From an uncultured Mucilaginibacter sp. (lineage in GTDB: Bacteria; Bacteroidota; Bacteroidia; Sphingobacteriales; Sphingobacteriaceae), in assembly GCA_903864275.1 (NCBI GenBank), contig CAIPFE010000052.1, positions 1 to 64,000 of the forward strand: a stretch of DNA of 64,000 nucleotides, given 5' to 3'. The position numbers were made by a program, and so were the translations under genes. Shown piece by piece: positions 45,762 through 53,860 of this stretch; position 1 is the first letter of the stretch; each line of letters starts with the position of its first letter. The notes under the pieces are model-generated. The model saw only the letters and a list, made by a program, of their open reading frames with translations, ran no database searches and was not told where the DNA came from.

Positions 45762-46961
45762 ATGGGTTCAACAGTATATGTAGCGGGGCTGGGTGTTATT
45801 TCAGCAATAGGAAATAATGTTGCTGAACACCTTGCTTCATTTGAGCGCGAGGAGGCGGGGATGGGCGATATCTCCCATCTTGACACCATACACCGTAATA
45901 AGCTGCCTGTAGCAGAAGTAAAATTAAGCAATGAGGAATTGGCAGCCAGGGCAGGTTTACCTGCTGACATGAGCCGTACGGCATCGCTGAGCCTGATCGC
46001 CGCAAGGGAGGCACTAAACGACGCTGCGATCCCGGGCCTTGACGCCCTCCGTACCGGCTTCGTTTCCGCAAATACCGTTGGCGGGATGGATAGAAGCGAG
46101 CATTTTTTTATTGATTTTATTAAGGACGAAAATAAAGGCAAACTGAGGAACGTGTACGACCATGAGTGCGGCAGCATGACAGAAATAGTGGCCGATCAAT
46201 TGGGCATTAAGGGTTTTTTAACTACCATCAGTACCGCCTGTTCATCATCTGCAAACGCTATTTTTTACGCTGCCAGGTTAATAAAAAACGATGTGCTTGA
46301 TGTGGTTATTGCCGGTGGTACTGATGCACTGACCAAATTTACCCTCAACGGGTTCAATACGCTGATGATACTGGATGATGAATTTTGCAAGCCTTTTGAT
46401 GAACACCGTGAAGGCCTGAACCTTGGCGAGGGCGCAGGGTATATGGTATTGGTTTCGGAAAAAGTGGCAAAAATATTAAATAAAAAGCCATACTGCAGGC
46501 TTAGCGGTTATAATAACAGCAATGATGCTTACCACCAAACAGCATCATCGCCGGATGGTACAGGTTCGTATCTGGCCATGAAGGGCGCGCTGGAAAAAAG
46601 CGGTTTACAGCCTGGTGATATTGATTATATCAATTTGCATGGTACCGGGACACCCAATAACGACAGCGCTGAAGGCACGGCCATTAAAAGGTTATTTGAC
46701 CCACACTATCCGCCGATGAGCTCTACCAAATCGTTTACCGGGCATACTTTGGGTGCCAGCGGTGGGATTGAAGCTGTATTTTCGGTCCTTGCGATAAAAC
46801 ACGGTATTATCTATCCAAACCTGCGGTTTGAAACACGCATGGCTGAATTGCCATTTGAGCCTGAAACAAGCTATTTAACAGGGCAAAATATTGGACATGT
46901 AATGTCAAATTCATTTGGGTTTGGCGGGAATTGTACATCATTGATATTTTCGGGGATTTAA
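45762..46961 (+). CDS. Beta-ketoacyl-ACP synthase (KAS II-like), second copy
   Basis: This 399-residue ketosynthase shows VAGLGVISAIGNNV at the N-terminus, active-site Cys160 in STACSSSANAI, His294 in NLHGTGTPNND and His329 in KSFTGHTLGASGG; Lys324 precedes the last motif. All catalytic residues are present. One base separates its stop from the start of the chain-length-factor-like gene, a spacing typical of a KS/CLF heterodimer in type II polyketide and aryl-polyene synthases. It is therefore the best candidate for the main chain-extending enzyme. Confidence 0.9.
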   Translation: MGSTVYVAGLGVISAIGNNVAEHLASFEREEAGMGDISHLDTIHRNKLPVAEVKLSNEELAARAGLPADMSRTASLSLIAAREALNDAAIPGLDALRTGFVSANTVGGMDRSEHFFIDFIKDENKGKLRNVYDHECGSMTEIVADQLGIKGFLTTISTACSSSANAIFYAARLIKNDVLDVVIAGGTDALTKFTLNGFNTLMILDDEFCKPFDEHREGLNLGEGAGYMVLVSEKVAKILNKKPYCRLSGYNNSNDAYHQTASSPDGTGSYLAMKGALEKSGLQPGDIDYINLHGTGTPNNDSAEGTAIKRLFDPHYPPMSSTKSFTGHTLGASGGIEAVFSVLAIKHGIIYPNLRFETRMAELPFEPETSYLTGQNIGHVMSNSFGFGGNCTSLIFSGI

Positions 46962-46962
46962 T

Positions 46963-48027
46963 ATGAAGATATATATCCGTTCATCCGCCTGTATATCGCC
47001 GCAAAACACTTTCGGTAATGATAACTTTTTGACTGAAGTTGTGGAATACAACGGCACCCGCTTAAAAGCAATTGAGCCCGATTATAAAGAATTTGTTGAC
47101 CCCAAATTGCTCCGCAGGATGAGCCATATCATTAAAATGGGAGTAGCTGCGGCAATGGATTGTTTAAAAAAGGGTGATACAAAAATGCCTGGCGCCATCA
47201 TAACAGGCACAGCTTATGGCTGCCTGGAAGATACGGTAACATTTTTAACCCGAACAATTGAACAGCAGGAAGAACTGCTCCCCCCTACCGCCTTCATACA
47301 ATCAACGCACAATACGGTAGCCGCGCAAATTGCCTTGATACTGCAATGCCATAATTACAATAATACATTTGTGCATAAAGGCATTTCCTTTGAAAGTGCC
47401 CTGCTGGACGCCACGATGCTTTTAAAGGAAAACGAGGCCGATAATATCTTAGTGGGCGGTACAGATGAAATGACCGATACCAGCTTTACCATATTGAGCC
47501 GCCTTGGGCTTTACAAACGCTGGCCGGTCTCCAACCTTAACCTGTATGCAACCAAAACAAGGGGCAGCATGGGCGGCGAAGGGGCAGCATTTTTTTTACT
47601 GACCGATAGAGTTTCCGAAAATAATCTCGCCGAACTTACAGCGATCAGGACCATTTATAAACCTGAAAACCTGGCGGTTATTGAAAAAAAGGTGATTGCT
47701 TTTCTTGAGGAAAATAATTTAACGATGGAGGATATTGACCTGGTAATAACCGGCAAAAGCGGCGATACGGCACATGACGACATTTATGAACAATTGAACC
47801 ATTCGCTGTTTGACAACACAAACCTGGCCAATTATAAGCATTTATGCGGCGAGTACCCCACCTCTTCGGCCTTTGCTTTATGGCTGGCTTCAAATATTGT
47901 AAAAAACGAAACAATACCGGAAACAGTTATTGAAAGAAGCATAAAAAAAATTACCCCAAAAACAATATTGATCTATAATCATTATCAAAAAATATATCAT
48001 TCGTTAATGCTGGTTTCGGCCATCTAA
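46963..48027 (+). CDS. Chain-length-factor-like ketosynthase (catalytically dead)
   Basis: This 354-residue protein keeps the ketosynthase fold pattern (TGTAYGCLEDT, VGGTDEM, RGSMGGEGAAFFLL). The active-site Cys segment is replaced by HKGISFESALLDA, the first His motif by TGKSGDTAHDD, and the second by KHLCGEYPTSSAFAL. Such a partner without catalytic residues matches the CLF subunit that fixes chain length in heterodimers with a real ketosynthase (the ApeC type in aryl-polyene clusters). It starts one base after the ketosynthase at 45762. The two should form the elongating complex. Confidence 0.82.
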   Translation: MKIYIRSSACISPQNTFGNDNFLTEVVEYNGTRLKAIEPDYKEFVDPKLLRRMSHIIKMGVAAAMDCLKKGDTKMPGAIITGTAYGCLEDTVTFLTRTIEQQEELLPPTAFIQSTHNTVAAQIALILQCHNYNNTFVHKGISFESALLDATMLLKENEADNILVGGTDEMTDTSFTILSRLGLYKRWPVSNLNLYATKTRGSMGGEGAAFFLLTDRVSENNLAELTAIRTIYKPENLAVIEKKVIAFLEENNLTMEDIDLVITGKSGDTAHDDIYEQLNHSLFDNTNLANYKHLCGEYPTSSAFALWLASNIVKNETIPETVIERSIKKITPKTILIYNHYQKIYHSLMLVSAI

Positions 48028-48037
48028 ACCAATTGCA

Positions 48038-48412
48038 ATGCAGGTTGAAAAGGACGCTTTATTTAATATCCGAAAGCTGGAGCATAATGACAACATCATC
48101 ACTGCCACATTGGACATTAATAAAGACTGCAATATATTCAAGGGGCACTTCCCCGGGCACCCTGTTGTCCCCGGCGCCTGTATGCTGCAAATTGTAAAAG
48201 AGGTTTTGGAAGAGGCTTTGGGCGCTTCGTTAAGGTTAAAAAAGGCGGAGCATTTGAAATTTATTAATATGATCGATCCGGAGATTACGCCATCGGTGGC
48301 TTTGGATATGGCTTATAAAATTTTCGAGGAAGGTGATATTAGCGTGGTTGCAAAGATATTAAATGGTGAGGTTGTTTGTTTTAAGTTTCAGGGGAGGTTT
48401 GGGAGGGGGTAA
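48038..48412 (+). CDS. 3-hydroxyacyl-ACP dehydratase (FabZ/FabA-like hotdog)
   Basis: This 124-residue single-hotdog protein has the full FabZ block FKGHFPGHPVVPGACMLQIVKE (residues about 34-55), including the catalytic His and the conserved Glu in the next helix. It removes water from 3-hydroxyacyl-ACP to give the conjugated double bonds of the polyene. It is the last gene of the lyase-to-CLF operon, 10 bp after the CLF gene. Beyond it the strand switches to the unrelated cassette at 48460-50982. Confidence 0.85.
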   Translation: MQVEKDALFNIRKLEHNDNIITATLDINKDCNIFKGHFPGHPVVPGACMLQIVKEVLEEALGASLRLKKAEHLKFINMIDPEITPSVALDMAYKIFEEGDISVVAKILNGEVVCFKFQGRFGRG

Positions 48413-48459
48413 ACTACTATCCTTTTAGTCCATCCAGAGATTTCTACGAGCAACAGGGA

Positions 48460-49200
48460 TTATTCCCTAAAAACGTCAAGAAATTTAATGGTATTGTTTA
48501 ATTTCTCTTCCGCTTTATCATTCATTTCTTTGTTATCTTTTTTAAAAACTTCGACAATGTTTCTTTTATAGTTCTCATAATGCTCGGTATTTAAAGTGTC
48601 TTTAGCAAGTCTCAATACATATTCTTCTTGCTGATCGGTTGTCGAACATTTATATGGTACCATATATTTAACGGCAATATGATTAAGTGTCGCGATACTT
48701 CCTATTTTTACTAACTGTTCTACGACAGAATTATCTATTGTGCAACCTGCCCAATTTTGGCTTCCAGTTTTTATATGTGCTTTGATCAATCCCTTACCGT
48801 AAATCATATTGGCACTATAAGTACCGCCAACTTCATTGAATTGATTGCCGATGATTATTTCCATTTCATCATATATCAGGGTTCCTCGAACAGGAAAGTT
48901 GAATCCGTTTTGGGACGTGTTGAATCTATAACATACATCTAAAAATTCTTCTATACTTTCAGCACTTCCATCTTGCGTCCAGAAAATAACAGTATCTGAA
49001 ATATTAAGAAATTTTATTGTGTAATTGCTTAGATCAGCAGCGTACGCACCTTGTTTCTCTTCCTGATATTTTCCACGACCTAAGCACGCTTCAATGTCCA
49101 TGAGAATATTGCCTACTCTTTGTTTGGTATATTCCGTTTCATTCTTTTCAACGAAACTTTTATATCCTAAGAAATCAAAATAACCAATGAAACATTTCAT
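48460..49200 (-). CDS. Hypothetical protein with a divergent class III nucleotidyl-cyclase-like pattern
   Basis: I do not recognise a characterised family for this 246-residue protein. The residue pattern nevertheless follows the class III cyclase fold: CFIGYFDFLGYKSF at the N-terminus (Asp in the first metal position), NISDTVIFW near residue 66 (second Asp), NFPVRGTLIYDE near 100, and MIYGKGLIKAHIKT then AGCTIDNSVVEQL near 130-160. No purine-selecting residues are certain. The last 50 residues are helical and Lys/Glu-rich. It could be an active cyclase, a nucleotide sensor or an inactive relative. It is transcribed with a membrane J-protein gene (16-bp gap) in an AT-rich cassette inserted in the pigment cluster. 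Confidence 0.5.
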   Translation of the reverse strand: MKCFIGYFDFLGYKSFVEKNETEYTKQRVGNILMDIEACLGRGKYQEEKQGAYAADLSNYTIKFLNISDTVIFWTQDGSAESIEEFLDVCYRFNTSQNGFNFPVRGTLIYDEMEIIIGNQFNEVGGTYSANMIYGKGLIKAHIKTGSQNWAGCTIDNSVVEQLVKIGSIATLNHIAVKYMVPYKCSTTDQQEEYVLRLAKDTLNTEHYENYKRNIVEVFKKDNKEMNDKAEEKLNNTIKFLDVFRE

Positions 49201-49216
49201 GATTTGCTATTCTCTT

Positions 49217-49657
49217 TTACTTGTGCCCGAATATTAAAATTAAAAGAATTGTAGCAATCATAATAATTATTAAAATGATTTTGCCATTGTTGTCTAAAAA
49301 ATGAAAGGTTTCTGTTAATACATCGTCAATTGTTGTCAAAGCTAATTTTTGAGCTTTTATTCTTTCAGCAGCAATCCATTGCCAATAAACTTTAAAGTCC
49401 TCTTTTGTTTCTTCCGATATTGCCGGATTAACGTCTAAAAATTGAGAATTGCTAAGTAGCTTATCGTATAAATTTCTTTTTATCGGATCAATAAGAATAT
49501 TATACGCTTCAACTATATCAATGAACTTCTCCTGGGCATTGGGTGCTTTATTTTTATCAGGGTGCCAAAATAAAGCGGCTTGCCTATATGCCTTTTTTAT
49601 TTCTTTGTTATTAGCTGTATGAGGGATTTTTAAAATCAGGTAGTAGTTTTTCATCAT
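49217..49657 (-). CDS. Membrane-anchored J-domain protein
   Basis: This 146-residue protein has an N-terminal J domain (residues 3-68: YYLILKIPHTANNKEIKKAYR, with the HPD motif in FWHPDKNKAP and the helix IVEAYNILIDPIKRNLYDKLL). A short linker follows, and a single C-terminal membrane helix (KIILIIIMIATILLILIF) ends three residues before the C-terminus, so it is tail-anchored. J domains recruit and stimulate Hsp70 (DnaK). Its ATG overlaps the stop of the upstream two-TM gene by four bases (ATGA), so the two are co-translated. The client is unknown, and the gene pair is not a normal part of a pigment cluster. Confidence 0.85.
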   Translation of the reverse strand: MMKNYYLILKIPHTANNKEIKKAYRQAALFWHPDKNKAPNAQEKFIDIVEAYNILIDPIKRNLYDKLLSNSQFLDVNPAISEETKEDFKVYWQWIAAERIKAQKLALTTIDDVLTETFHFLDNNGKIILIIIMIATILLILIFGHK

Positions 49658-50064
49658 CTGCCATAGAAAACCCTAACAAAGTCATTGTAGCCAGATGTAT
49701 TTTGAATAGCATATTTCATTCTATCGAAATAATCCCTTTTCGCTTTAACATAAGTGGCGTAAGATGGGCCCTCAAGAATCAAATAAACAATGGTGATAAG
49801 GACAATAAACATCGAAATTCCAATTACCGGCACTAAGACATGTTCTTTAGCATCACCAATTATCAAACCACAAATTATACTTAACCCGATACAAATACCA
49901 ATGGTCTTAAAAGAACTACTAAAATGTTTTGTAAAGGTTTCAGGGTTGGGATCAATTTCCAATTGAGAATTTATATCTAATTGAATTCTTATTTTCTTAT
50001 ACAATTCTTCCGTAATTTGTCCGGGGGGGTTAAAATATGTCTTGGTGTAAACGAACCTTGCCAT
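49654..50064 (-). CDS. Two-transmembrane hypothetical protein
   Basis: The ATG at 50064 gives 136 residues beginning MARFVYTKTYF; an upstream in-frame start at 50091 is less likely. Two membrane helices are visible, about TIGICIGLSIICGLIIG and VLVPVIGISMFIVLITIVYLIL. They are flanked by a cytoplasmic N-terminal region of about 55 residues and a basic, aromatic C-terminal segment (YVKAKRDYFDRMKYAI). I recognise no family. The stop overlaps the J-protein start by four bases, so the two proteins probably work together at the inner membrane. Confidence 0.65.
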   Translation of the reverse strand: MARFVYTKTYFNPPGQITEELYKKIRIQLDINSQLEIDPNPETFTKHFSSSFKTIGICIGLSIICGLIIGDAKEHVLVPVIGISMFIVLITIVYLILEGPSYATYVKAKRDYFDRMKYAIQNTSGYNDFVRVFYGR

Positions 50065-50121
50065 ATGTGACTTTTTACAACTTAATCGCAATAATTTATA
50101 TCCGAATTAGCAATACTTTCC

Positions 50122-50982
50122 TTACAAAAGCCCTACGACAACATTATAAGCCGTACCCTTGTCTTTATAGGCGATGCTAAAACTATTTTCTGTAAAATTA
50201 GCTAACTGAAATCTATTAATATTTTTTTCACCTTGCAACAATCCCTCTATAAACACAATACCATTGTCATTTATAACATTATTTATTGTAAATGATTTGT
50301 TGACGGCATCTTGGGATACATCGCTATCACTTGCCCCTAATTTGTATATTTGCATAGCAGAAAAATTTGTTTTCGTCCCAACTAATTTTTTAAACTTATC
50401 GTAGTCGGGCAATGTATTTGAGTAAGCTATCCCAGTAAGATTAGTTTCTGCAGTAGAACCACTTGTATAATAACTACCATATTTATTTCCCTCTGTTCGC
50501 TGGTTCGACAAGTAAACAATATTGGCACCAAACATTGCTGCTTGAATCTTAATTTTTCGATACGCCCGATCTTTTACTTTTTCCTGGTTAGAATATACTG
50601 TAGTGCCTTTTGCTTTTGAACTTACATCACCTAATTTATATAGTCCTCTGACCTCACTTTCAACTGATGTTATGGAAACATTATCGTACTCCATTACACT
50701 ACTAATGGATTTATAAGATGTAGATTCAGCAAATGTTTGGACCCTGCCACTTTTGAAAATTATCTTTTGCACTGTATTTTTATATACGGAGTTAATAACA
50801 TCTTCCCCTGGAAAGGTGTATTTAATAGCATCGGGAGTAATCTCTTTTACAGTACAGGCAATTTTTTCGTTATTTACAACCACAGTATCCATCTGCGCGA
50901 AACATGATGTTGCCACAAAAGTCATCAATGCGGCTACTAAAATAAATTTGACTGCATAAGGTTTGGTTGAGAAATTAATCAT
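50122..50982 (-). CDS. Secreted hypothetical protein
   Basis: This 286-residue protein has a signal peptide (KFILVAALMTFVATSCFAQ), with a Cys that could also be a lipobox. The next 60 residues (VVNNEKIACTVKEITPDAIKY, then VQKIIFKSGRVQTF) form a short beta-rich block often seen at the N-terminus of secreted Bacteroidota proteins that describe an identifier being translated into a property. The remainder has no known motif. It is the first gene of the minus-strand cassette and is separated from the two-TM gene by about 57 bp. The function is unknown. Confidence 0.65.
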   Translation of the reverse strand: MINFSTKPYAVKFILVAALMTFVATSCFAQMDTVVVNNEKIACTVKEITPDAIKYTFPGEDVINSVYKNTVQKIIFKSGRVQTFAESTSYKSISSVMEYDNVSITSVESEVRGLYKLGDVSSKAKGTTVYSNQEKVKDRAYRKIKIQAAMFGANIVYLSNQRTEGNKYGSYYTSGSTAETNLTGIAYSNTLPDYDKFKKLVGTKTNFSAMQIYKLGASDSDVSQDAVNKSFTINNVINDNGIVFIEGLLQGEKNINRFQLANFTENSFSIAYKDKGTAYNVVVGLL

Positions 50983-51106
50983 GATAAAGTAATAAAGTGT
51001 GGTTTCAAATGTATTCTATATTTTTCACATTTAAAAGTTTGAAACTCGCTATTTTTCGACCCACCGGAATTTTGCAGAAAGCCGTTATTTTGAACAATCG
51101 CGAATT

Positions 51107-51328
51107 TTGGCGCAATTACGTAAATTAGATGTTAAATTTGCAGAAGCTATGGAATCGAAAACCAAATTTTTTAAGGAAGAGAAAGACCCGTTTTTCCGCA
51201 AGGGGGAAGCAAAAGGCAGAAAAGAAGAAGCTATCACCATTGCAGGGGAAATGAAAAGGGACGGCATCCCGGTTGAACAGATCGCTAAATTCACCAAGCT
51301 TACTCTTGGGGAAATAGAAAAACTCTAA
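51107..51328 (+). pseudogene. Remnant of an Rpn-family (PD-(D/E)XK) nuclease/transposase-like gene
   Basis: The frame is open from about 51035 to the stop at 51328 and has no ATG start; a TTG at 51107 is the first candidate. The peptide ends with the tail typical of Rpn proteins: KGEAKGRKEEAITIAGEMKR, then GIPVEQIAKFTKLTLGEIEKL. The entire nuclease domain that should precede it is missing. It is best read as the 3' scar of a deleted mobile or recombination-promoting gene, marking the boundary of the foreign cassette within the pigment cluster. Confidence 0.65.
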
Positions 51329-51371
51329 CTTCTTTTCCAGTATGTTAAATCTTTTTAGCATCCATAGAGTT

Positions 51372-51515
51372 CTATTTCCACAGCGTTTCAAGATCGATCC
51401 TAAGGCCATTTTTACCTTCGTTTTTTTCCTTTTCGCCAGCTAATACTTTCGCAACAAATGCAGGGTCGTAAGGCGAATCTCTATCAGTCTCAAAAATATC
51501 TTTCACTGTTTCCAT
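51372..51515 (-). CDS. Small DUF2683-like protein (47 residues)
   Basis: An ATG at 51515 opens a 47-codon frame ending at TAG 51374-51372. The peptide reads METVKDIFETDRDSPYDPAF, then VAKVLAGEKEKNEGKNG and LRIDLETLWK. The SPYDPxFVxKVLxGE and LRIDLETLWK patterns resemble short Bacteroidota proteins annotated as DUF2683, some of which sit next to RelE-type toxins. No toxin gene is seen here, so it may be an orphan antitoxin. It lies between the Rpn remnant and the acyl carrier protein gene. Confidence 0.55.
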   Translation of the reverse strand: METVKDIFETDRDSPYDPAFVAKVLAGEKEKNEGKNGLRIDLETLWK

Positions 51516-51556
51516 ACGGCAAAAATATAAATTGATCTTCTGAATACACAAACCCC

Positions 51557-51820
51557 TTATTTCTTCCCATGCTTCTCAATATAATCAGCCAGTGTATTCA
51601 CGTCAACCAGTATTTTGCGGCCTTCCCTGGGATCTTGTATCGTGATGCCGTATTCTCTTTTCAGCAATACTACCAGTTCCAAGGAATCAATAGAATCCAG
51701 GCCCAGGCCGTCGCCGAACAGCGGTTCATCGTCTTTTATATCTGCGGGGGTAAGATCGGTAAGGTTTAAAAAATGTATGATCTGGCTTTTTAGTTGCTCT
51801 TTCAGCGCTGTTGTTTCCAT
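51557..51820 (-). CDS. Acyl carrier protein (minus-strand unit of the flexirubin cluster)
   Basis: This 87-residue carrier protein has the phosphopantetheine site at Ser43 in GLDSIDSLELVVLL, acidic helix II and the usual four-helix length. It carries the growing acyl chain as a thioester, probably for the aryl polyene or the resorcinol precursor. It is the last gene of the DarA-to-ACP unit, 7 bp after the ABC permease gene. A second, divergent carrier protein is encoded at 60770, so the two may serve different chains. Confidence 0.9.
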   Translation of the reverse strand: METTALKEQLKSQIIHFLNLTDLTPADIKDDEPLFGDGLGLDSIDSLELVVLLKREYGITIQDPREGRKILVDVNTLADYIEKHGKK

Positions 51821-51827
51821 CCTGTAA

Positions 51828-53105
51828 TTATATCAAATTTTTTCGTTTCAATCCCACAAAGGTTAAAAATTGGAACAATAAAGTAATAATAAATAAAGGG
51901 ATGAGATTATTTAGCACATCTTTCAATTTCCCGCCCTCAAGGAACAGGGTATAATAAGCTTGCAGGCACCAATGCATAGGCGATATGTTTGCCGCCGACT
52001 TAAAAAAGCCTTGCATGGCAAAACTGGGTACCATTAAACCGCCGATACAAGCTAATATTACTATTGATACTGCGCCGAAGCCATTTGCCTGTTCATGCGT
52101 TTCGGCAAACACACCCACGCAAATGGAATAACTTACCGCGCACCATCCGCATATTAAGGTAACAACAACCAGTGCCAGGAAATCGGCCGGCAAATTGAGC
52201 GCCGGCAACCCGAAAAATGGGAACAGCCATATTCCCATCGAAAATATAACCGCCGCCTGCAGCATGGTAATGCCGAGGTAGGTGATCTGCTTTGACAACA
52301 TTGCCACCGCGTAGCTGGTAGGGAGGGTTTTCAACCGGATAAAACTGCCACTTTCCTTTTCCTTGACGATCCCGCCGCCTAAGGACAAAATGATAAAAAA
52401 CATGGCGAAAATTGTCCAGCTTGGTACATTATGCTGGGTAGCGTTGGGCGTGCTCCGGGTGCCGTCTTTTGAAACAGGTACTTCGTTAATAGCCGTTTTA
52501 TTATTCAGCATTTCGTTTTCCAGGCTCTCGGGCAATTCTTTTTCGTTGATGGAAAAGTACAGGCTCCTCAGCGTTTCCCGGCTTTCGGTCATTTGCAGCG
52601 CGCTGCGCAAAGCCCCTTGCACGGAAAGCCTTATAGATTCCTGCAAAACGGGGTTGTAATAAATAGTAAGCGGGTCAACATCGCCGGCCGGTTTAGCGGT
52701 TTCGCCCTGCAAGCCGAAACTGGTTAAAGCCTTGCCGGCGATGCTTTTTGATTTGGCAGAAACTTTTGACGAAAAATTTGATGGGATGATCACCCCCAGC
52801 ATGGCGTCCTGCTGGTGCATGGCATCGGCCATTGATTTTTCGCTTTCATCGCCTTTAACCTGCGACACTTTAAACAGGCCTATTTTACCGATAGCAATGA
52901 TCAGCTGCTTGCTGGATTGCCCGGTATCGTTGTTGCAGATGATGATAGGGAGCCTGTTTTTATTTACTAACTGGAATGTGCTGTTTTGAATGCTGGTTAC
53001 TACAACAACCAATAAAATGGGCATTATAAACATAAAGCAAATACCCACTTTATCGCGCAGTAATACCTTTACATCTTTTATTATGGTGGCCTTTAATTTA
53101 AACAT
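51828..53105 (-). CDS. ABC-2 type transporter permease
   Basis: This 425-residue protein has one N-terminal membrane helix (VGICFMFIMPILLVVVVTSI), a large extracytoplasmic loop (residues about 45-225) and five more helices toward the C-terminus (TIFAMFFIILSLGGGIV, VVVTLICGWCAVSYSICVG, VSIVILACIGGLMVPSF and others). This is the ABC-2 exporter layout. Its ATG shares one base with the stop of the ATPase gene (TGATG at 53107-53103). Within the flexirubin unit it probably exports the pigment or a precursor to the envelope. Confidence 0.88.
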   Translation of the reverse strand: MFKLKATIIKDVKVLLRDKVGICFMFIMPILLVVVVTSIQNSTFQLVNKNRLPIIICNNDTGQSSKQLIIAIGKIGLFKVSQVKGDESEKSMADAMHQQDAMLGVIIPSNFSSKVSAKSKSIAGKALTSFGLQGETAKPAGDVDPLTIYYNPVLQESIRLSVQGALRSALQMTESRETLRSLYFSINEKELPESLENEMLNNKTAINEVPVSKDGTRSTPNATQHNVPSWTIFAMFFIILSLGGGIVKEKESGSFIRLKTLPTSYAVAMLSKQITYLGITMLQAAVIFSMGIWLFPFFGLPALNLPADFLALVVVTLICGWCAVSYSICVGVFAETHEQANGFGAVSIVILACIGGLMVPSFAMQGFFKSAANISPMHWCLQAYYTLFLEGGKLKDVLNNLIPLFIITLLFQFLTFVGLKRKNLI

Positions 53106-53860
53106 CAGTCCCTGTAATCCTTTCCAGTTAATTTTAAAAACAAATGTTCAAGGCTTTCCTCTTGGTAGTGCTTCAATAATTTATTAAGGCCATCCTGAGC
53201 TACTATTTTACCATCATCTATTAACGCCACCTGCTCGCATAACCCTTCGGCCTCGCCCAATTGGTGCGAAGTATAAACCAGTGTGGTGCCGTTTTTATTT
53301 AATTCGAGCAGGTAATTGATGATGGCGTGCCTTGTTTGCACATCCACGCCTACCGTCGGCTCATCTAAAAATAATATTACAGGATTATGTATTACGCCAA
53401 TGGCCAGGTTCACCCTGCGTTTCATCCCGCCCGAGAATTTTTTCACCTGCTTATCGCGCACATCATCTAATCCTAATATATCCAGTAATTCGTTGGTCCG
53501 TTTTTTTATAGCCTGTTTCTTAAGGCCCGACCATGCGCCAAAAAACGCAAAGTTCTCCACCGGGCTTAACTCATCGTAAAAAGAAAAATCCTGCGGAACA
53601 AAGCCGAAGAGTTTATTTACTTCATTATTTTGGCCGCCTACTTCATGCCCTAAAAGCTTTACGTGTCCTTTATCAACGGCAAGCAAGCCCGTCATTAAGC
53701 TCAACAGTGTTGTTTTACCTGCCCCGTTAGGGCCAAATAGCCCGAAGCGCTCGCCTTTAGCAATCTTCAAATTAAGGTCGGCAAATGACGCATCGGGATT
53801 ACCGGGATATTTAAACCCCACGTGCTCTACGTCAACTGCTAAAGCGTTTGTTACTGCCAT
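53105..53860 (-). CDS. ABC transporter ATP-binding protein
   Basis: This 251-residue ATPase has Walker A in LFGPNGAGKTTLLSL (residues about 42-55), the Q-loop in FGFVPQDFSFY, the signature KKFSGGMKRRVNLA near 141, Walker B in VILFLDEPTVGVD near 165, and the H-loop in YTSHQLGEAE. It powers the ABC-2 permease encoded next, with which it overlaps by one base. Its start overlaps the end of the BtrH-like gene by ten bases, so the three proteins are tightly coupled. Confidence 0.92.
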   Translation of the reverse strand: MAVTNALAVDVEHVGFKYPGNPDASFADLNLKIAKGERFGLFGPNGAGKTTLLSLMTGLLAVDKGHVKLLGHEVGGQNNEVNKLFGFVPQDFSFYDELSPVENFAFFGAWSGLKKQAIKKRTNELLDILGLDDVRDKQVKKFSGGMKRRVNLAIGVIHNPVILFLDEPTVGVDVQTRHAIINYLLELNKNGTTLVYTSHQLGEAEGLCEQVALIDDGKIVAQDGLNKLLKHYQEESLEHLFLKLTGKDYRD

